Below, one piece after another: positions 8,848 to 17,876 of a DNA stretch of 64,000 nt. A program made the translations under genes and the position numbers. Origin of the DNA: DASSUW01 sp963774155 (lineage in GTDB: Bacteria; Actinomycetota; Thermoleophilia; Solirubrobacterales; Solirubrobacteraceae); the NCBI GenBank assembly GCA_963774155.1, contig CAVZDW010000013.1, positions 62,001-126,000 of the forward strand. Direction: 5' to 3'. Position 1 is the stretch's first letter, and each line of letters opens with the position of its first letter. The notes beneath the pieces are model-generated. The model searched no databases. It was not told the origin of the DNA and saw only the letters and a program-made list of their open reading frames with translations.

Positions 8848-10818
8848 ATGGCTGAAGCGACGCTCGAGGCCCAGCTGGAGCAACTCCTGGACCAGGAGAC
8901 GTTCTCGCCTCCGAGCGAGTTCGCGGAGCACGCCGTCCTCGACGACCCCGACGTGCACGAGCGGGCCGCGGAGGATCCCGAGGCATTCTGGGCCGAGCAG
9001 GCCGAGTCGCTCGACTGGGCCGAGAAGTGGGACCAGGTCCTCGACTGGTCCGACCCGCCGTTCGCCAAGTGGTTCGTGGGCGGCAAGCTCAACGTCTCCT
9101 ACAACTGCGTCGACCGGCACGTCGAGGCCGGCAACGGCGATCGCGTGGCCTTCCACTGGCGCGGCGAGGAGGGCGAGGAGCGCGACATCACCTACGCCGA
9201 CCTGCACCGCGACGTCCAGCGCTTCGCCAACGCGCTCAAGGACCGCGGGATCGGGCCCGGCGACGTGGTCGGGATCTTCCTGCCGATGATCCCCGAGGTC
9301 GCCGTGGCCATGCTCGCGTGCGCGCGGATCGGCGCGCCGCACAACGTCGTCTTCGGCGGCTTCTCGCCCGAGTCGGTCAAGGAGCGGATGGAGTTCTCCG
9401 AGGCCAAGGCGCTGATCACCGTCGACGGCGCCCGCCGCAAGGGCAAGACCGCGCCGATCAAGCAGCAGGTCGACGAGGTCATGGGCGACCTCGAGCAGCT
9501 CGAGACGATCATCGTCGTCAAGCACACCGACGCCGAATGCTCGATGCAGGAGGGGCGGGACTTCTGGTGGCACACGGTCGTCGAGGCCGCCGCCGACGAG
9601 TGCCCCGCGGAGCCGTTCGACGCCGAGCACCCGCTCTACATCCTCTACACCAGCGGCTCGACGGCCAAGCCGAAGGGCATCCTCCACACCACCGGCGGCT
9701 ACCTCACGCAGGTCGCATGGACGCACGCCAACGTCTTCGACCTCAAGCCCGAGGAGGACGTCTACTGGTGCTCGGCCGACGTCGGCTGGGTCACCGGCCA
9801 CTCCTACATCGTCTACGGGCCGCTGGCCAACGGCTGCACGTCGGTGATGTACGAGGGCGCGCCCGACTACCCCGACAAGGACATCTGGTGGGAGCTGGTC
9901 GAGCGCTACAAGGTCACGCTCTTCTACACCGCGCCGACGGCCATCCGCGCCTGCATGAAATGGGGTCGCCGACCCACCCCGAGCAAGCACGACCTGTCAT
10001 CGCTGCGCCTGCTCGGCACCGTCGGCGAGCCGATCAACCCGAAGGCCTGGCTCTGGTACCACAAGGTCATCGGCGGCGAGCGCTGCCCGATCGTCGACAC
10101 GTGGTGGCAGACCGAGACCGGCGCGATCATGATCACCACGCTGCCGGGGATGCAGGACGCCAAGCCGGGCAGCGCCGGCAAGCCGCTCCCGGGCGTCGTC
10201 GCCGAGGTCCTGACCGAGGAGGGCGAGGACGCCGGCACCGAGCAGGGCTTCCTGGCGATCCGCAAGCCGTGGCCCTCGATGCTCCGCACGCTCTACAAGG
10301 AGGAGGAGCGGTTCGTCGAGACCTACTGGTCCAAGTACGGCAAGGACACGTACTTCGTGGGCGACGCCGCGCGCCGCGACGAGGACGGCTACTTCTGGAT
10401 CATCGGGCGCGTCGACGACGTCATCAACGTCTCGGGCCACCGCCTGTCGACGGCCGAGGTGGAGTCGGCGATCGTCTCGCACGAGAAGGTCGCCGAGGCG
10501 GCGGTCATCGGGCAGCAGGACGAGGACACCGGCCAGGCCATCACGGCCTTCGTGACCCTGTCGGGGACCCTGGAGGGCGACGACGAGCTCGTCGGCGACA
10601 TCCGCGAGCACGTCGCCAAGCGCATCGGCAAGCTCGCGCGGCCCAAGCGCATCATCTGGGCCGACGACCTGCCCAAGACCCGCTCGGGCAAGATCATGCG
10701 CCGCCTCCTGCGCGACATCGCCGAGGGCCGCGAGCTGGGCGACGTGACCACGCTCCGCGACCCGGACGTCATGGCGCAGCTCGAGGGGAAGATCAAGGAA
10801 AGGGGCGACGAGGAGTAA
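8848..10818 (+). CDS. acs: Acetyl-coenzyme A synthetase
   Basis: 656 aa. The ATG at 8848 is chosen over an in-frame TTG at 8821 because a GAGAGGAG box (8833-8840) is ideally spaced. It converts acetate, ATP and CoA to acetyl-CoA through acetyl-AMP. Landmarks are the P-loop-like TSGSTAKPKG (268-277), the WWQTETG adenylate motif, YFVGDAARRDEDGY, and the C-terminal PKTRSGKIMRR with K615, the lysine whose acetylation silences family members. Length matches bacterial Acs. Located directly after the acetate symporter. Confidence 0.96.
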   Translation: MAEATLEAQLEQLLDQETFSPPSEFAEHAVLDDPDVHERAAEDPEAFWAEQAESLDWAEKWDQVLDWSDPPFAKWFVGGKLNVSYNCVDRHVEAGNGDRVAFHWRGEEGEERDITYADLHRDVQRFANALKDRGIGPGDVVGIFLPMIPEVAVAMLACARIGAPHNVVFGGFSPESVKERMEFSEAKALITVDGARRKGKTAPIKQQVDEVMGDLEQLETIIVVKHTDAECSMQEGRDFWWHTVVEAAADECPAEPFDAEHPLYILYTSGSTAKPKGILHTTGGYLTQVAWTHANVFDLKPEEDVYWCSADVGWVTGHSYIVYGPLANGCTSVMYEGAPDYPDKDIWWELVERYKVTLFYTAPTAIRACMKWGRRPTPSKHDLSSLRLLGTVGEPINPKAWLWYHKVIGGERCPIVDTWWQTETGAIMITTLPGMQDAKPGSAGKPLPGVVAEVLTEEGEDAGTEQGFLAIRKPWPSMLRTLYKEEERFVETYWSKYGKDTYFVGDAARRDEDGYFWIIGRVDDVINVSGHRLSTAEVESAIVSHEKVAEAAVIGQQDEDTGQAITAFVTLSGTLEGDDELVGDIREHVAKRIGKLARPKRIIWADDLPKTRSGKIMRRLLRDIAEGRELGDVTTLRDPDVMAQLEGKIKERGDEE

Positions 10819-10829
10819 CGTCGCACGCA

Positions 10830-10856
10830 GGTCGCCGGGTGGGGTTTCCGGCGACC
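10830..10856. terminator. Bidirectional hairpin between acs and the SDR gene
   Basis: A perfect 9-bp inverted repeat (GGTCGCCGG at 10830-10838, CCGGCGACC at 10848-10856) with a 9-nt loop sits between two convergent genes. There is no U-tract. It probably ends transcription from both sides. Confidence 0.5.
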
Positions 10857-10879
10857 GGAGGGCGAACCCGTCCGAAGTC

Positions 10880-11587
10880 CTACCGCGCCGTCCAGCCCAG
10901 GTCCATCGTGACGGCCGCGCCGGTGAAGGCGCGGCCGCCGGGGCCGAGCAGGAAGGCGACCGTGTCGGCGACCTCGGACGGCTCGATCAGGCGCTTGACG
11001 GCGTGCGGGGCGAGGATCTCGTCGAGCGTCCGGTCCGGGGTGACCTGTCCCTCGACGAGCGGCGTGCGGACGTAGCCCGGGCAGACGGCGGTGGCGAGGA
11101 TGCCGTGCTCGGCTCCCTCCAGCGCGATCGTCTTGACCAGGCCGAGGACGCCGTGCTTGGCCGCCACGTAGGCCGCCTTGTCCGGCGAGGCGACGAGGCC
11201 GTGCGCCGAGGCGATGGCCACGAAGCGCCCGTCGCCGGAGTCGCGCAGCGCCGGCCACGCGGCGCGGGCGAGCAGGAACGGGCTGGTGAGCAGGAGCGCG
11301 ATGATGCCGTCCCATTGGTCCTCGGGGAACGCCTCGACCGGCGCGACGTGCTGGAAGCCGGCGTTGGGGATGACCGCGTCGAGCCGGCCGAAGCGCTCGA
11401 GCGCCGCGCCGACGGCGGCGGCGTTGCCCTCGCGCGTCGTCAGGTCGGCGGCGAACGGCTCGCCCGGGCCGTCGCCGTCCGGCCGGAGATCGACGGCCAG
11501 GACCTGGGCGCCGTCCGCCTCGAGGCGCTCGGCGATCGCCCGCCCGATCCCGCTCGCCGCGCCCGTGACCAGCACCGCCCGTCCCAT
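10880..11587 (-). CDS. SDR oxidoreductase, 3-hydroxybutyrate dehydrogenase-like
   Basis: 235 aa. Rossmann cofactor motif TGAASGIGRA (8-17), NAG (about 94-96), and the catalytic Ser-Tyr-Lys set in IASAHGLV and AAYVAAKHG. The stretch NAGFQHVAPVEAFPEDQWD and the following IIALLLTSPF closely resemble D-3-hydroxybutyrate dehydrogenases, which oxidise 3-hydroxybutyrate to acetoacetate with NAD. It is slightly short for that group (usually about 255 aa). The acetyl-CoA/acyl-CoA neighbourhood supports the assignment, but substrate is inferred. Confidence 0.8.
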   Translation of the reverse strand: MGRAVLVTGAASGIGRAIAERLEADGAQVLAVDLRPDGDGPGEPFAADLTTREGNAAAVGAALERFGRLDAVIPNAGFQHVAPVEAFPEDQWDGIIALLLTSPFLLARAAWPALRDSGDGRFVAIASAHGLVASPDKAAYVAAKHGVLGLVKTIALEGAEHGILATAVCPGYVRTPLVEGQVTPDRTLDEILAPHAVKRLIEPSEVADTVAFLLGPGGRAFTGAAVTMDLGWTAR

Positions 11588-11593
11588 GGCCGC

Positions 11594-12154
11594 TCAGTCT
11601 TCCAGCTCGGCGAACGCCTGGCGGACCGCCCGCGGGGCGTTGCCGCTCGCCACGAGGTAGGTGCCGCGCTCGTCCTCGTCGAGGTCGATGGTCACGCGCT
11701 CCGCCTCCTTGTGGAGCAGGACCAGGAAGCTGAAGGGCGGGAAGAGGATGGCGAGCGGGTAGACCCACGCCGGTCGCCGCTCGCGCTCGAAGCGCAGGCG
11801 CCCGTCGGAGCGCTGCGTGAGGTCGTAGCCGAAGCGCTCCATCGGCGGCGCCACGTGGCGCATCATGCGGCTCATCGTGACCTTGGCGCTCGCCGGCGTG
11901 TTCCAGCGCACCGTGAAGCCGCGGGAGCCGGGCATCAGGGGCCGCCGGCGGGCCGGCGCCGCCGCGGGCCGGGGCACCGGCACCGCGGGGAGGTCCGCCT
12001 GCAGACGCGCCAGCTCGCGCAGCGTCGTGGCCCCGTACGCCGCCTCGCAGCGCTCGTCGAGCTCGTCGACGGTCAGCCGGCCGGCGAGCGCGTGCTCGCG
12101 CAGGACGGCGACGGTCTGCTCACGGTCGGCGTCCGAGGCGCGAAGGTCGGGCAC
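11594..12154 (-). CDS. DUF1707 domain protein with membrane segment
   Basis: 186 aa from a GTG at 12154, chosen because DUF1707 proteins begin close to the RASDADRE motif (here residues 4-11). The N-terminal DUF1707 domain (about 1-55, ending DELDERCEAAYGA) is followed by a Pro/Ala/Arg linker, then a soluble region and one hydrophobic stretch (about 136-155, YPLAILFPPFSFLVLL). DUF1707 is almost confined to actinobacteria; its role is unknown. No clear ribosome site precedes the GTG. Divergently oriented from the acyl-CoA ligase at 12196 with only 41 bp between. Confidence 0.75.
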   Translation of the reverse strand: MPDLRASDADREQTVAVLREHALAGRLTVDELDERCEAAYGATTLRELARLQADLPAVPVPRPAAAPARRRPLMPGSRGFTVRWNTPASAKVTMSRMMRHVAPPMERFGYDLTQRSDGRLRFERERRPAWVYPLAILFPPFSFLVLLHKEAERVTIDLDEDERGTYLVASGNAPRAVRQAFAELED

Positions 12155-12195
12155 ACCCCCAGTATCGTCAGCCGTGGACGTCGAGGAGGAGATCG

Positions 12196-13758
12196 ATGAC
12201 GCTGGACATCGGGTCATACGAGGAAGCCGTCGCGGCGCACGAGTGGCGCGTCCCCGAGCGCTACAACATCGCGGCCGACTGCTGCGACAAGCACCCGGCC
12301 GACAAGCTCGCGATGATCCACGAGGACTTCGAGGGCGCGGTCCGCGAGATCCGGTGGGGCGAGCTGCAGGAGTGGTCGAACCGCTTCGCGAACGTCCTGC
12401 GGGCCCACGGTGTAGAGCGTGGTGACCGCGTCGCCATGCTGCTTCCGCCGACCCCCGAGACCGCCGCCGCCTTCTTCGGCACCTACAAGGCGGGCGCGAT
12501 CCTGCTCTCGATGTCGGTTCTCTACGGCGACGACGGCATCCGCCACCGCATCGACGACTCCCAGCCGACGGTCCTCGTCACCAACGCGGCGAACGCCGGC
12601 CGCGCGCAGGCCGATCAGGTCCTGATCCTCGACGAGGAGCTCCTGGCCGGCGGCGACCCGGACTTCGACGCGGTCGACACGGCGGCCGACGATCCCGCCC
12701 AGCTCTACTACTCCTCCGGCACCACCGGCCTGGCCAAGGGCATCCTCCACGCCCACCGGTACCTGCTCGCCCACGAGGAGTTCCTCTACTGCCACGACGT
12801 GCAGGACGGCGAGCGCTTCCACGGCATGGGGGAGTGGGCGTGGGCGGCCGGCATCGCGCCGCTGCTCGGCCCGTGGCGGCTCGGCGCCGTCCAGCTCGTG
12901 TACCAGCGCCAGGGCGGCTTCGATCCGCACAAGCAGCTCGACTTCCTCTCCCGCCACGAGGCCACCAACGTCTTCACGACGCCGACGGCCATGCGCTCGA
13001 TGATGTCGATCTCCGACGCCGGCAAGCGCTACCCGCAGAGGTTCCGGCGCGTGTGCTCGGCGGGCGAGCCGCTCAACCCGGAGGCGATCCGCTGGTTCCG
13101 CGAGCAGTACGGCCTGACCGTGCTCGACTACTACGGGCTCACCGAGTCGTATCCGCTCGTTGCCAACTACCCCTTCATGGAGGTCCGCGAGGGGTCGATG
13201 GGCAAGCCGATGCCGGGCTGGGACGTGCAGATCCTCGACGAGGACGAGCGGCCGGTGCCGCAGGGCGAGCGCGGCGAGATCTGCCTGCGGGCCCGCTCGA
13301 ACCCGCACTATCCGATCGGATATTGGCGCAACGAGGAGGCGTCCGCGGAGACGTTCGGGGGCGAGTGGTTCCACTCCAAGGACGCGGCGCGCTTCGACGA
13401 GGACGGCTACGTCTGGTACGAGGGCCGGGCCGACGACGTGATCATCGCCGCGGGCTACCGGATCGGGCCGTTCGAGGTCGAGTCCGCGTGCCTGGAGCAC
13501 GAAGCGGTGGCCGAGGCGGCCGCGGTCGCCTCGCCCGACGAGCGGCGCGGCAACGTGGTCAAGGCGTTCATCGTGCTGGCCTCCGGGCACGCCGCCTCCG
13601 ACGAGCTGGTCTCAGACATCCAGCGCTTCGTGCGCGACCGGCTGTCCGCATACGCCTACCCCCGGAAGATCGAGTTCGTGGACGAGCTCCCGAAGACGCT
13701 CACGGGCAAGATCCGGCGTATCGAGCTGCGCCAGAAGGAGATGGAATCGCCGCGGTGA
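12196..13758 (+). CDS. AMP-dependent acyl-CoA synthetase (medium-chain/ACSM-like)
   Basis: 520 aa, ATG at 12196 preceded by GAGGAGGAGA. Activates a carboxylic acid to its CoA thioester via an acyl-adenylate. YYSSGTTGLAKGILH is the ATP-binding motif, DYYGLTES the adenylate motif, and DELPKTLTGKIRR holds the C-terminal catalytic lysine. Overall pattern (MGEWAWAAGIAPLLGPW) is like benzoate/medium-chain ligases. The substrate cannot be told from sequence. The next gene overlaps by GTGA but is unrelated in function. Confidence 0.9.
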   Translation: MTLDIGSYEEAVAAHEWRVPERYNIAADCCDKHPADKLAMIHEDFEGAVREIRWGELQEWSNRFANVLRAHGVERGDRVAMLLPPTPETAAAFFGTYKAGAILLSMSVLYGDDGIRHRIDDSQPTVLVTNAANAGRAQADQVLILDEELLAGGDPDFDAVDTAADDPAQLYYSSGTTGLAKGILHAHRYLLAHEEFLYCHDVQDGERFHGMGEWAWAAGIAPLLGPWRLGAVQLVYQRQGGFDPHKQLDFLSRHEATNVFTTPTAMRSMMSISDAGKRYPQRFRRVCSAGEPLNPEAIRWFREQYGLTVLDYYGLTESYPLVANYPFMEVREGSMGKPMPGWDVQILDEDERPVPQGERGEICLRARSNPHYPIGYWRNEEASAETFGGEWFHSKDAARFDEDGYVWYEGRADDVIIAAGYRIGPFEVESACLEHEAVAEAAAVASPDERRGNVVKAFIVLASGHAASDELVSDIQRFVRDRLSAYAYPRKIEFVDELPKTLTGKIRRIELRQKEMESPR

Positions 13759-16115
13759 GGACACCCGAGCGCGGGCCGGACGCGCTGCTGCCGGTCTGGG
13801 CGGCGCGGCTGGTGGGCTTCGCCGCCCTCGGCTCGCTCGGCGCCCTGCAGTGGCAGCGCATGGTCGAGGGGCTCAGCTCCGGCCGGGCGCTCCTGTGGGT
13901 CGCCGCCGCCACCCTGGCCGCCGCGCTGATCATGGGCTGCGATCGGCTGCCCCTGCGCTGGCGCGGGATCGGGCTGCTGGCAGCGACGCTGGCCGGCCCG
14001 CTGGCGGCGCTCGTGGTGTCCGGGATCGACCTCACGTTCCTGCGGCCGCGCAACTGGGACGTGCTCGTGGAGGGCGTGGTCAGCGGCGTCCAGTCGCTCG
14101 GCACCGTGCGGCTCCCGTACGCCGGGCAAGACCCGTGGCCGCGAGTGGCGCTCGAGCTCTGCGGCGCCCTCCTGCTGGTGCTGTCCGGGCAGCTCGCGTG
14201 CTGGCCGCGGGGAACGGATCCCCACCCGCCGCGCGGCTACCCGTTCATGGCGCTCGTGGGCCTGCTGGTCCTGGTCGTCTCGCCCGTGGTGTCGCTCGGG
14301 GGCACGCGGCCGCTGTTGCTGGGCGCCGTGCTCGCCGCGCTGACCGTGTGCTTCCTGTGGCTGGAGCGGCTGCCGCTGCGGCCGGGCCTCGGGGTCGCGG
14401 CGCTGCTCGGCGTGGCGCTGGCCGGCTCGCTGCCGCTGGCGGCGGTGGCCGATCGCGGCGAGCCGTGGTTCGACTACAAGGCCTTCGCGGAGGGCCTCGG
14501 TCCGGACGATCCCGTGCGCTTCAGCTGGAACCAGGACTACGGGCCGATCGACTGGCCGCGCGACGGCAACGAGGTCATGCGGGTGGAGTCCGACGAGCCG
14601 CACTACTGGAAGGCGGCGAACCTCACGCGCTTCGACGGGCTCGGCTGGAACGAGGCGACGCCCGGCGACTCGTTCGACGTCGACAGCGAGCTGCGCGAAG
14701 ACTGGCGGAACAAGCCCGGCTGGGTGGACGACATCTCGGTCTCCGTCCGGCGGATCCGGACCTTCGACGTCATCGCGCCGGGCGCGATCATGAGCGTCGG
14801 GCGGACCACGCGGCCGATGGCGCCCTCCGGTGTGCCGGGCCGCTGGCGCGCCACTTCGGAGCTGCGCCGCGGCGACTCCTACACGGCCTCGGTCTACGTC
14901 CCCACGCCGAGCGCGGGCGAGGTGCGCCAGGCCGACGCGACCGGCTTCCGCAACGCCCGCGGCGCCGATCTCGAGCTGACGGTGCCGTTCCTGCCGGGCC
15001 GGATGCCGACCACCCGCTCCGTGGGCGGGGTCGAGAACGGGCGGATCGCCGAGGCCGTGGTGCACTTCCGCCCGTTCGGCGACGAGGCCGAGCCGTACGT
15101 CACCTATCCGGCGGCCCGCCGCTCGCGCTACGACGCGGTCGACGAGACGTTCCGCCGCTCGCCCTACGCGCGCACCTGGCGGCTCGCACAACGCCTGCGC
15201 TCAGCCGCCGAGACGCCGTTCGAGTACATCCTGCTGGTCAACGCCTACCTCAAAGAGGGCTTCGGCTACTCGGAGCGGCCCGCCGCGCCGGACCCGGGCC
15301 GGGCACCGCTCGACGCCTTCCTGATCGACACGAAGGAGGGCTACTGCCAGCACTTCTCGGGCGCGATGGCGCTGCTCCTGCGCATGGGCGGCGTCCCGGC
15401 GCGCGTGGCCACGGGCTTCAGCCCGGGCGGCTTCTCCGAGCGCCGCAAGGCCTGGATCGTGCGCGACACCGACGCCCACGCGTGGGTCGAGGCGTGGTTC
15501 GACGAGCTCGGGTGGGTCACCTACGACCCGACGCCCGACGCGACCCCCGCCCGCTCCCAGATCGCCGCGCTCGAGGCGCCGGCCGCCCCGATCCCCACGT
15601 CGGCCGATGCGGCCGCCGATCTCGCCGCCGGGGGAGGCGCCATCGGCGTGCGGCCGGGCGGCGTCCGCCCGGACCTCCTGCTCGACCCGCAGCGCAACAA
15701 CCCCGCGGCGGCGGCGGACGAAGCGGGCGGCGGCCCGGCGTGGTGGGTCTGGTGCCTGATCGGCGCCGCGGCCGCGGCGCTCGCCGCGCTGGCGTGGCGC
15801 TGGCGCCGCGCGCGCCGCCGCCTCGCGGACCTCTCCCCGCTGGATCGAGCCGTCGCCGAGCTCGAGTCCGCCCTGCGCCGGGCGGGCCGGCCGCTCAAGC
15901 CGGGCACGACCCTGCGCCAGCTCGAGCAGCGGCTCGGCGGGTCGTCGTCGGAGGCCGCCGAGTACCTGCGCGCCCTGAGCGCGTCGCGCTACGGGCCGAC
16001 CGCCGCGCCGCCGACCGCCGCCCAGCGGCGGGCGCTCCGCCGCGCGCTGGCGCAGGGGCTGGGGCCGACGGGGTGGCTGCGCGCCCTGTGGGCGCTGCCG
16101 CCTCGGCCGCGCTGA
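13755..16115 (+). CDS. TgpA-like membrane transglutaminase
   Basis: 786 aa, GTG at 13755 overlapping the ligase stop. Five to six N-terminal membrane helices (about 10-235, DUF3488/TgpA-type), a large extracytoplasmic region with a transglutaminase-like core, one more helix (about 655-680) and a cytoplasmic C-terminal tail of the DUF4129 kind. The catalytic triad is visible as C531 (GYCQHFSGA), H575 (DTDAHAW) and D591 (TYDPTPD). In actinobacteria such genes often follow a MoxR ATPase and a DUF58 protein; neither is present here, so this copy stands alone. Substrate unknown, probably cell-envelope protein. Confidence 0.88.
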   Translation: MRTPERGPDALLPVWAARLVGFAALGSLGALQWQRMVEGLSSGRALLWVAAATLAAALIMGCDRLPLRWRGIGLLAATLAGPLAALVVSGIDLTFLRPRNWDVLVEGVVSGVQSLGTVRLPYAGQDPWPRVALELCGALLLVLSGQLACWPRGTDPHPPRGYPFMALVGLLVLVVSPVVSLGGTRPLLLGAVLAALTVCFLWLERLPLRPGLGVAALLGVALAGSLPLAAVADRGEPWFDYKAFAEGLGPDDPVRFSWNQDYGPIDWPRDGNEVMRVESDEPHYWKAANLTRFDGLGWNEATPGDSFDVDSELREDWRNKPGWVDDISVSVRRIRTFDVIAPGAIMSVGRTTRPMAPSGVPGRWRATSELRRGDSYTASVYVPTPSAGEVRQADATGFRNARGADLELTVPFLPGRMPTTRSVGGVENGRIAEAVVHFRPFGDEAEPYVTYPAARRSRYDAVDETFRRSPYARTWRLAQRLRSAAETPFEYILLVNAYLKEGFGYSERPAAPDPGRAPLDAFLIDTKEGYCQHFSGAMALLLRMGGVPARVATGFSPGGFSERRKAWIVRDTDAHAWVEAWFDELGWVTYDPTPDATPARSQIAALEAPAAPIPTSADAAADLAAGGGAIGVRPGGVRPDLLLDPQRNNPAAAADEAGGGPAWWVWCLIGAAAAALAALAWRWRRARRRLADLSPLDRAVAELESALRRAGRPLKPGTTLRQLEQRLGGSSSEAAEYLRALSASRYGPTAAPPTAAQRRALRRALAQGLGPTGWLRALWALPPRPR

Positions 16116-16243
16116 CTCGCCGGCTCTCGTCGGACGCGCCCATTCGCCCCGGCCAAACCCCGCATTGAGAAATGCACCCTCACCGCGCCCAGCCGAGCCA
16201 GCTTCCCTACCCAGCCGGGGTTACGCCGGGGCGATGAACGCGC

Positions 16244-17842
16244 TCACCCAGACGACAGCGCGGCGCGGCGGTCGTGGAGCCGCATCTCGGCCAGGATGCG
16301 CTCGAGCCGCGGCTCGGACGACCGGTCCACGTAGTCCATCGCGGCGGCCACGCCCGGGTGGATCGCGGCGATCTGGGCGTGCATCTCGTGGGCGACCGCG
16401 CGGTAGCCCGGGTGGCCCTCGTGGCCGGAGCGGAGCTCGATCAGGTGCATCGCCTCGCGGGCGTTGAGGTCGAGCACGTAGCGCATGCGGTAGCCGAGGC
16501 AGAGCGCGTAGGGCGCGGCTTCGGACAGCCCGGCCGCGGCCAGCCGCTCGTACTCGGTGCGGGAGCGCTCCAGCGCCCGCTCGTACAGCGGGCCGCAGCC
16601 CGCGGCCACGACCTCCTCCGGCACGCCGGCCCCGAGGTCGGGCGTCAGCGCCTGCCATTGCACGGTGAGCATCCGGTGGCGTTGGAGATCGCGGAACGCT
16701 CCGTAGTCGGAGACCACCTCGAAGCGGTAGCGGAGCGCCTCGAAGCCGCGGCCCGGGCGGTGGCGGCGATTGCGCCGCTCGCCCACGAGGTCGGCCAGCG
16801 CGCGGGCACGCTCCTCCTCGCCGAGCGCGCGAACGGCCTCGAGCGTCTCGGCCTCGCCGGCCGCCGCGCCCTCGAAGAGCAGCGCGGCGAGCAGGCGCTC
16901 CTCGTCACCGTCGACGTGCAGCAGGCGCACCGACGGCCCGCCGTCGGCCGCGGCCTCGCGCCGGTCCAGCCCCAGGCGGGCGGCCCAGCGCTCGGTGGCC
17001 TCGCGCCGGCGCTCGAGGTACGAGACCCACTCGCCGCCGCGGTCGGGCCGCTCGACGCGTGAGACGAAGCTCGGCATCACGGCCTTGATGGCGTCGAGGA
17101 TCATCTGCCCGTAGGCGCGCGCCTCCGGCAGCGGATCGCCCATCAGGTGGAGGATGAGCTGCTCGTAGGCCTGGCCGCTCGCGTAGATGCCCATGTGCGA
17201 GAGCGAGGCGGCCGGCAGCAGCCCGCGCAGGAGATCGAACGACTTCGCGTTCACGGCGCGGCGGCGCGCGGCCTCCGGCTCGCCGTCGGTGCGCGGGAAC
17301 GACTCGTCCACCCACGTGCGCACGCGCGGCAGCGCCTCGGCGTACGCGTCGAACAGCGCGTCCATCGCCGCGTCGTACGCCGGGCCGAGCTCGCCGGAGC
17401 GGTAGTAGCGGTAGCCGCCGCCCGGCATCGGGGCGTCGTACGCGATGTAGCGCGTGGACTGCTCGAGGTAGGCGGCGAGCCGCGGCCGCTGCAGCCGCTT
17501 GGTGAGGATGTTGGAGACCCACTCGCAGGCGACGTGCGCGCCGCCGAGCTGGGCGACCGAGTCGTCGCCGTAGCCGACGAAGATCCGCTCGTAGAGCTCG
17601 GCCGCCCGACGGCCCTCGGAGGCCTCCCAGCCACGCCCCTCGGGCGCCGGCAGCGAGTCCGCGAACTCGTCGAGGAACAGGCGCCGCAGCGTCCCGGGAT
17701 AGCGCGAGTAGCGGGCGAACAGCGCGCCCTTCACGGTCTCCGGCAGGTTGACCAGCGCGAAGACGGGACCGTCGAGATCGGTGACGTGCGGCGCCAGGCG
17801 CGCGCGCTCGGCTTCGGTGAGATCGTCGGACGGGTAGCGCAC
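16244..17842 (-). CDS. Two-domain ThyX-like (FAD-dependent thymidylate synthase family) protein
   Basis: 532 aa, GTG start at 17842, twice the length of ThyX. The N-terminal half contains GYGDDSVAQLGGAHVACEWVSN and QRPRLAAYLEQSTRYIAYD, where the family signature RHR-x7-S appears as RPR-x7-S. The C-terminal half has FRDLQRHRMLTVQWQA, where RHR is kept but the Ser of RHR-x7-S is Ala. It therefore looks like two ThyX folds in tandem with each active-site motif altered. Similar double proteins are known in actinobacteria and are annotated as ThyX-like; activity as thymidylate synthase is doubtful. No thyA or folate gene lies nearby. Confidence 0.75.
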   Translation of the reverse strand: MRYPSDDLTEAERARLAPHVTDLDGPVFALVNLPETVKGALFARYSRYPGTLRRLFLDEFADSLPAPEGRGWEASEGRRAAELYERIFVGYGDDSVAQLGGAHVACEWVSNILTKRLQRPRLAAYLEQSTRYIAYDAPMPGGGYRYYRSGELGPAYDAAMDALFDAYAEALPRVRTWVDESFPRTDGEPEAARRRAVNAKSFDLLRGLLPAASLSHMGIYASGQAYEQLILHLMGDPLPEARAYGQMILDAIKAVMPSFVSRVERPDRGGEWVSYLERRREATERWAARLGLDRREAAADGGPSVRLLHVDGDEERLLAALLFEGAAAGEAETLEAVRALGEEERARALADLVGERRNRRHRPGRGFEALRYRFEVVSDYGAFRDLQRHRMLTVQWQALTPDLGAGVPEEVVAAGCGPLYERALERSRTEYERLAAAGLSEAAPYALCLGYRMRYVLDLNAREAMHLIELRSGHEGHPGYRAVAHEMHAQIAAIHPGVAAAMDYVDRSSEPRLERILAEMRLHDRRAALSSG

Positions 17843-17876
17843 GGGTTGGTGACCCTAGCGCGGCCGTCGGCCGGAC

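Noticed and set aside
16244..17842. Annotating the gene as functional thyX
   Set aside because: Neither half keeps the full RHR-x7-S signature and the length is double the family norm.
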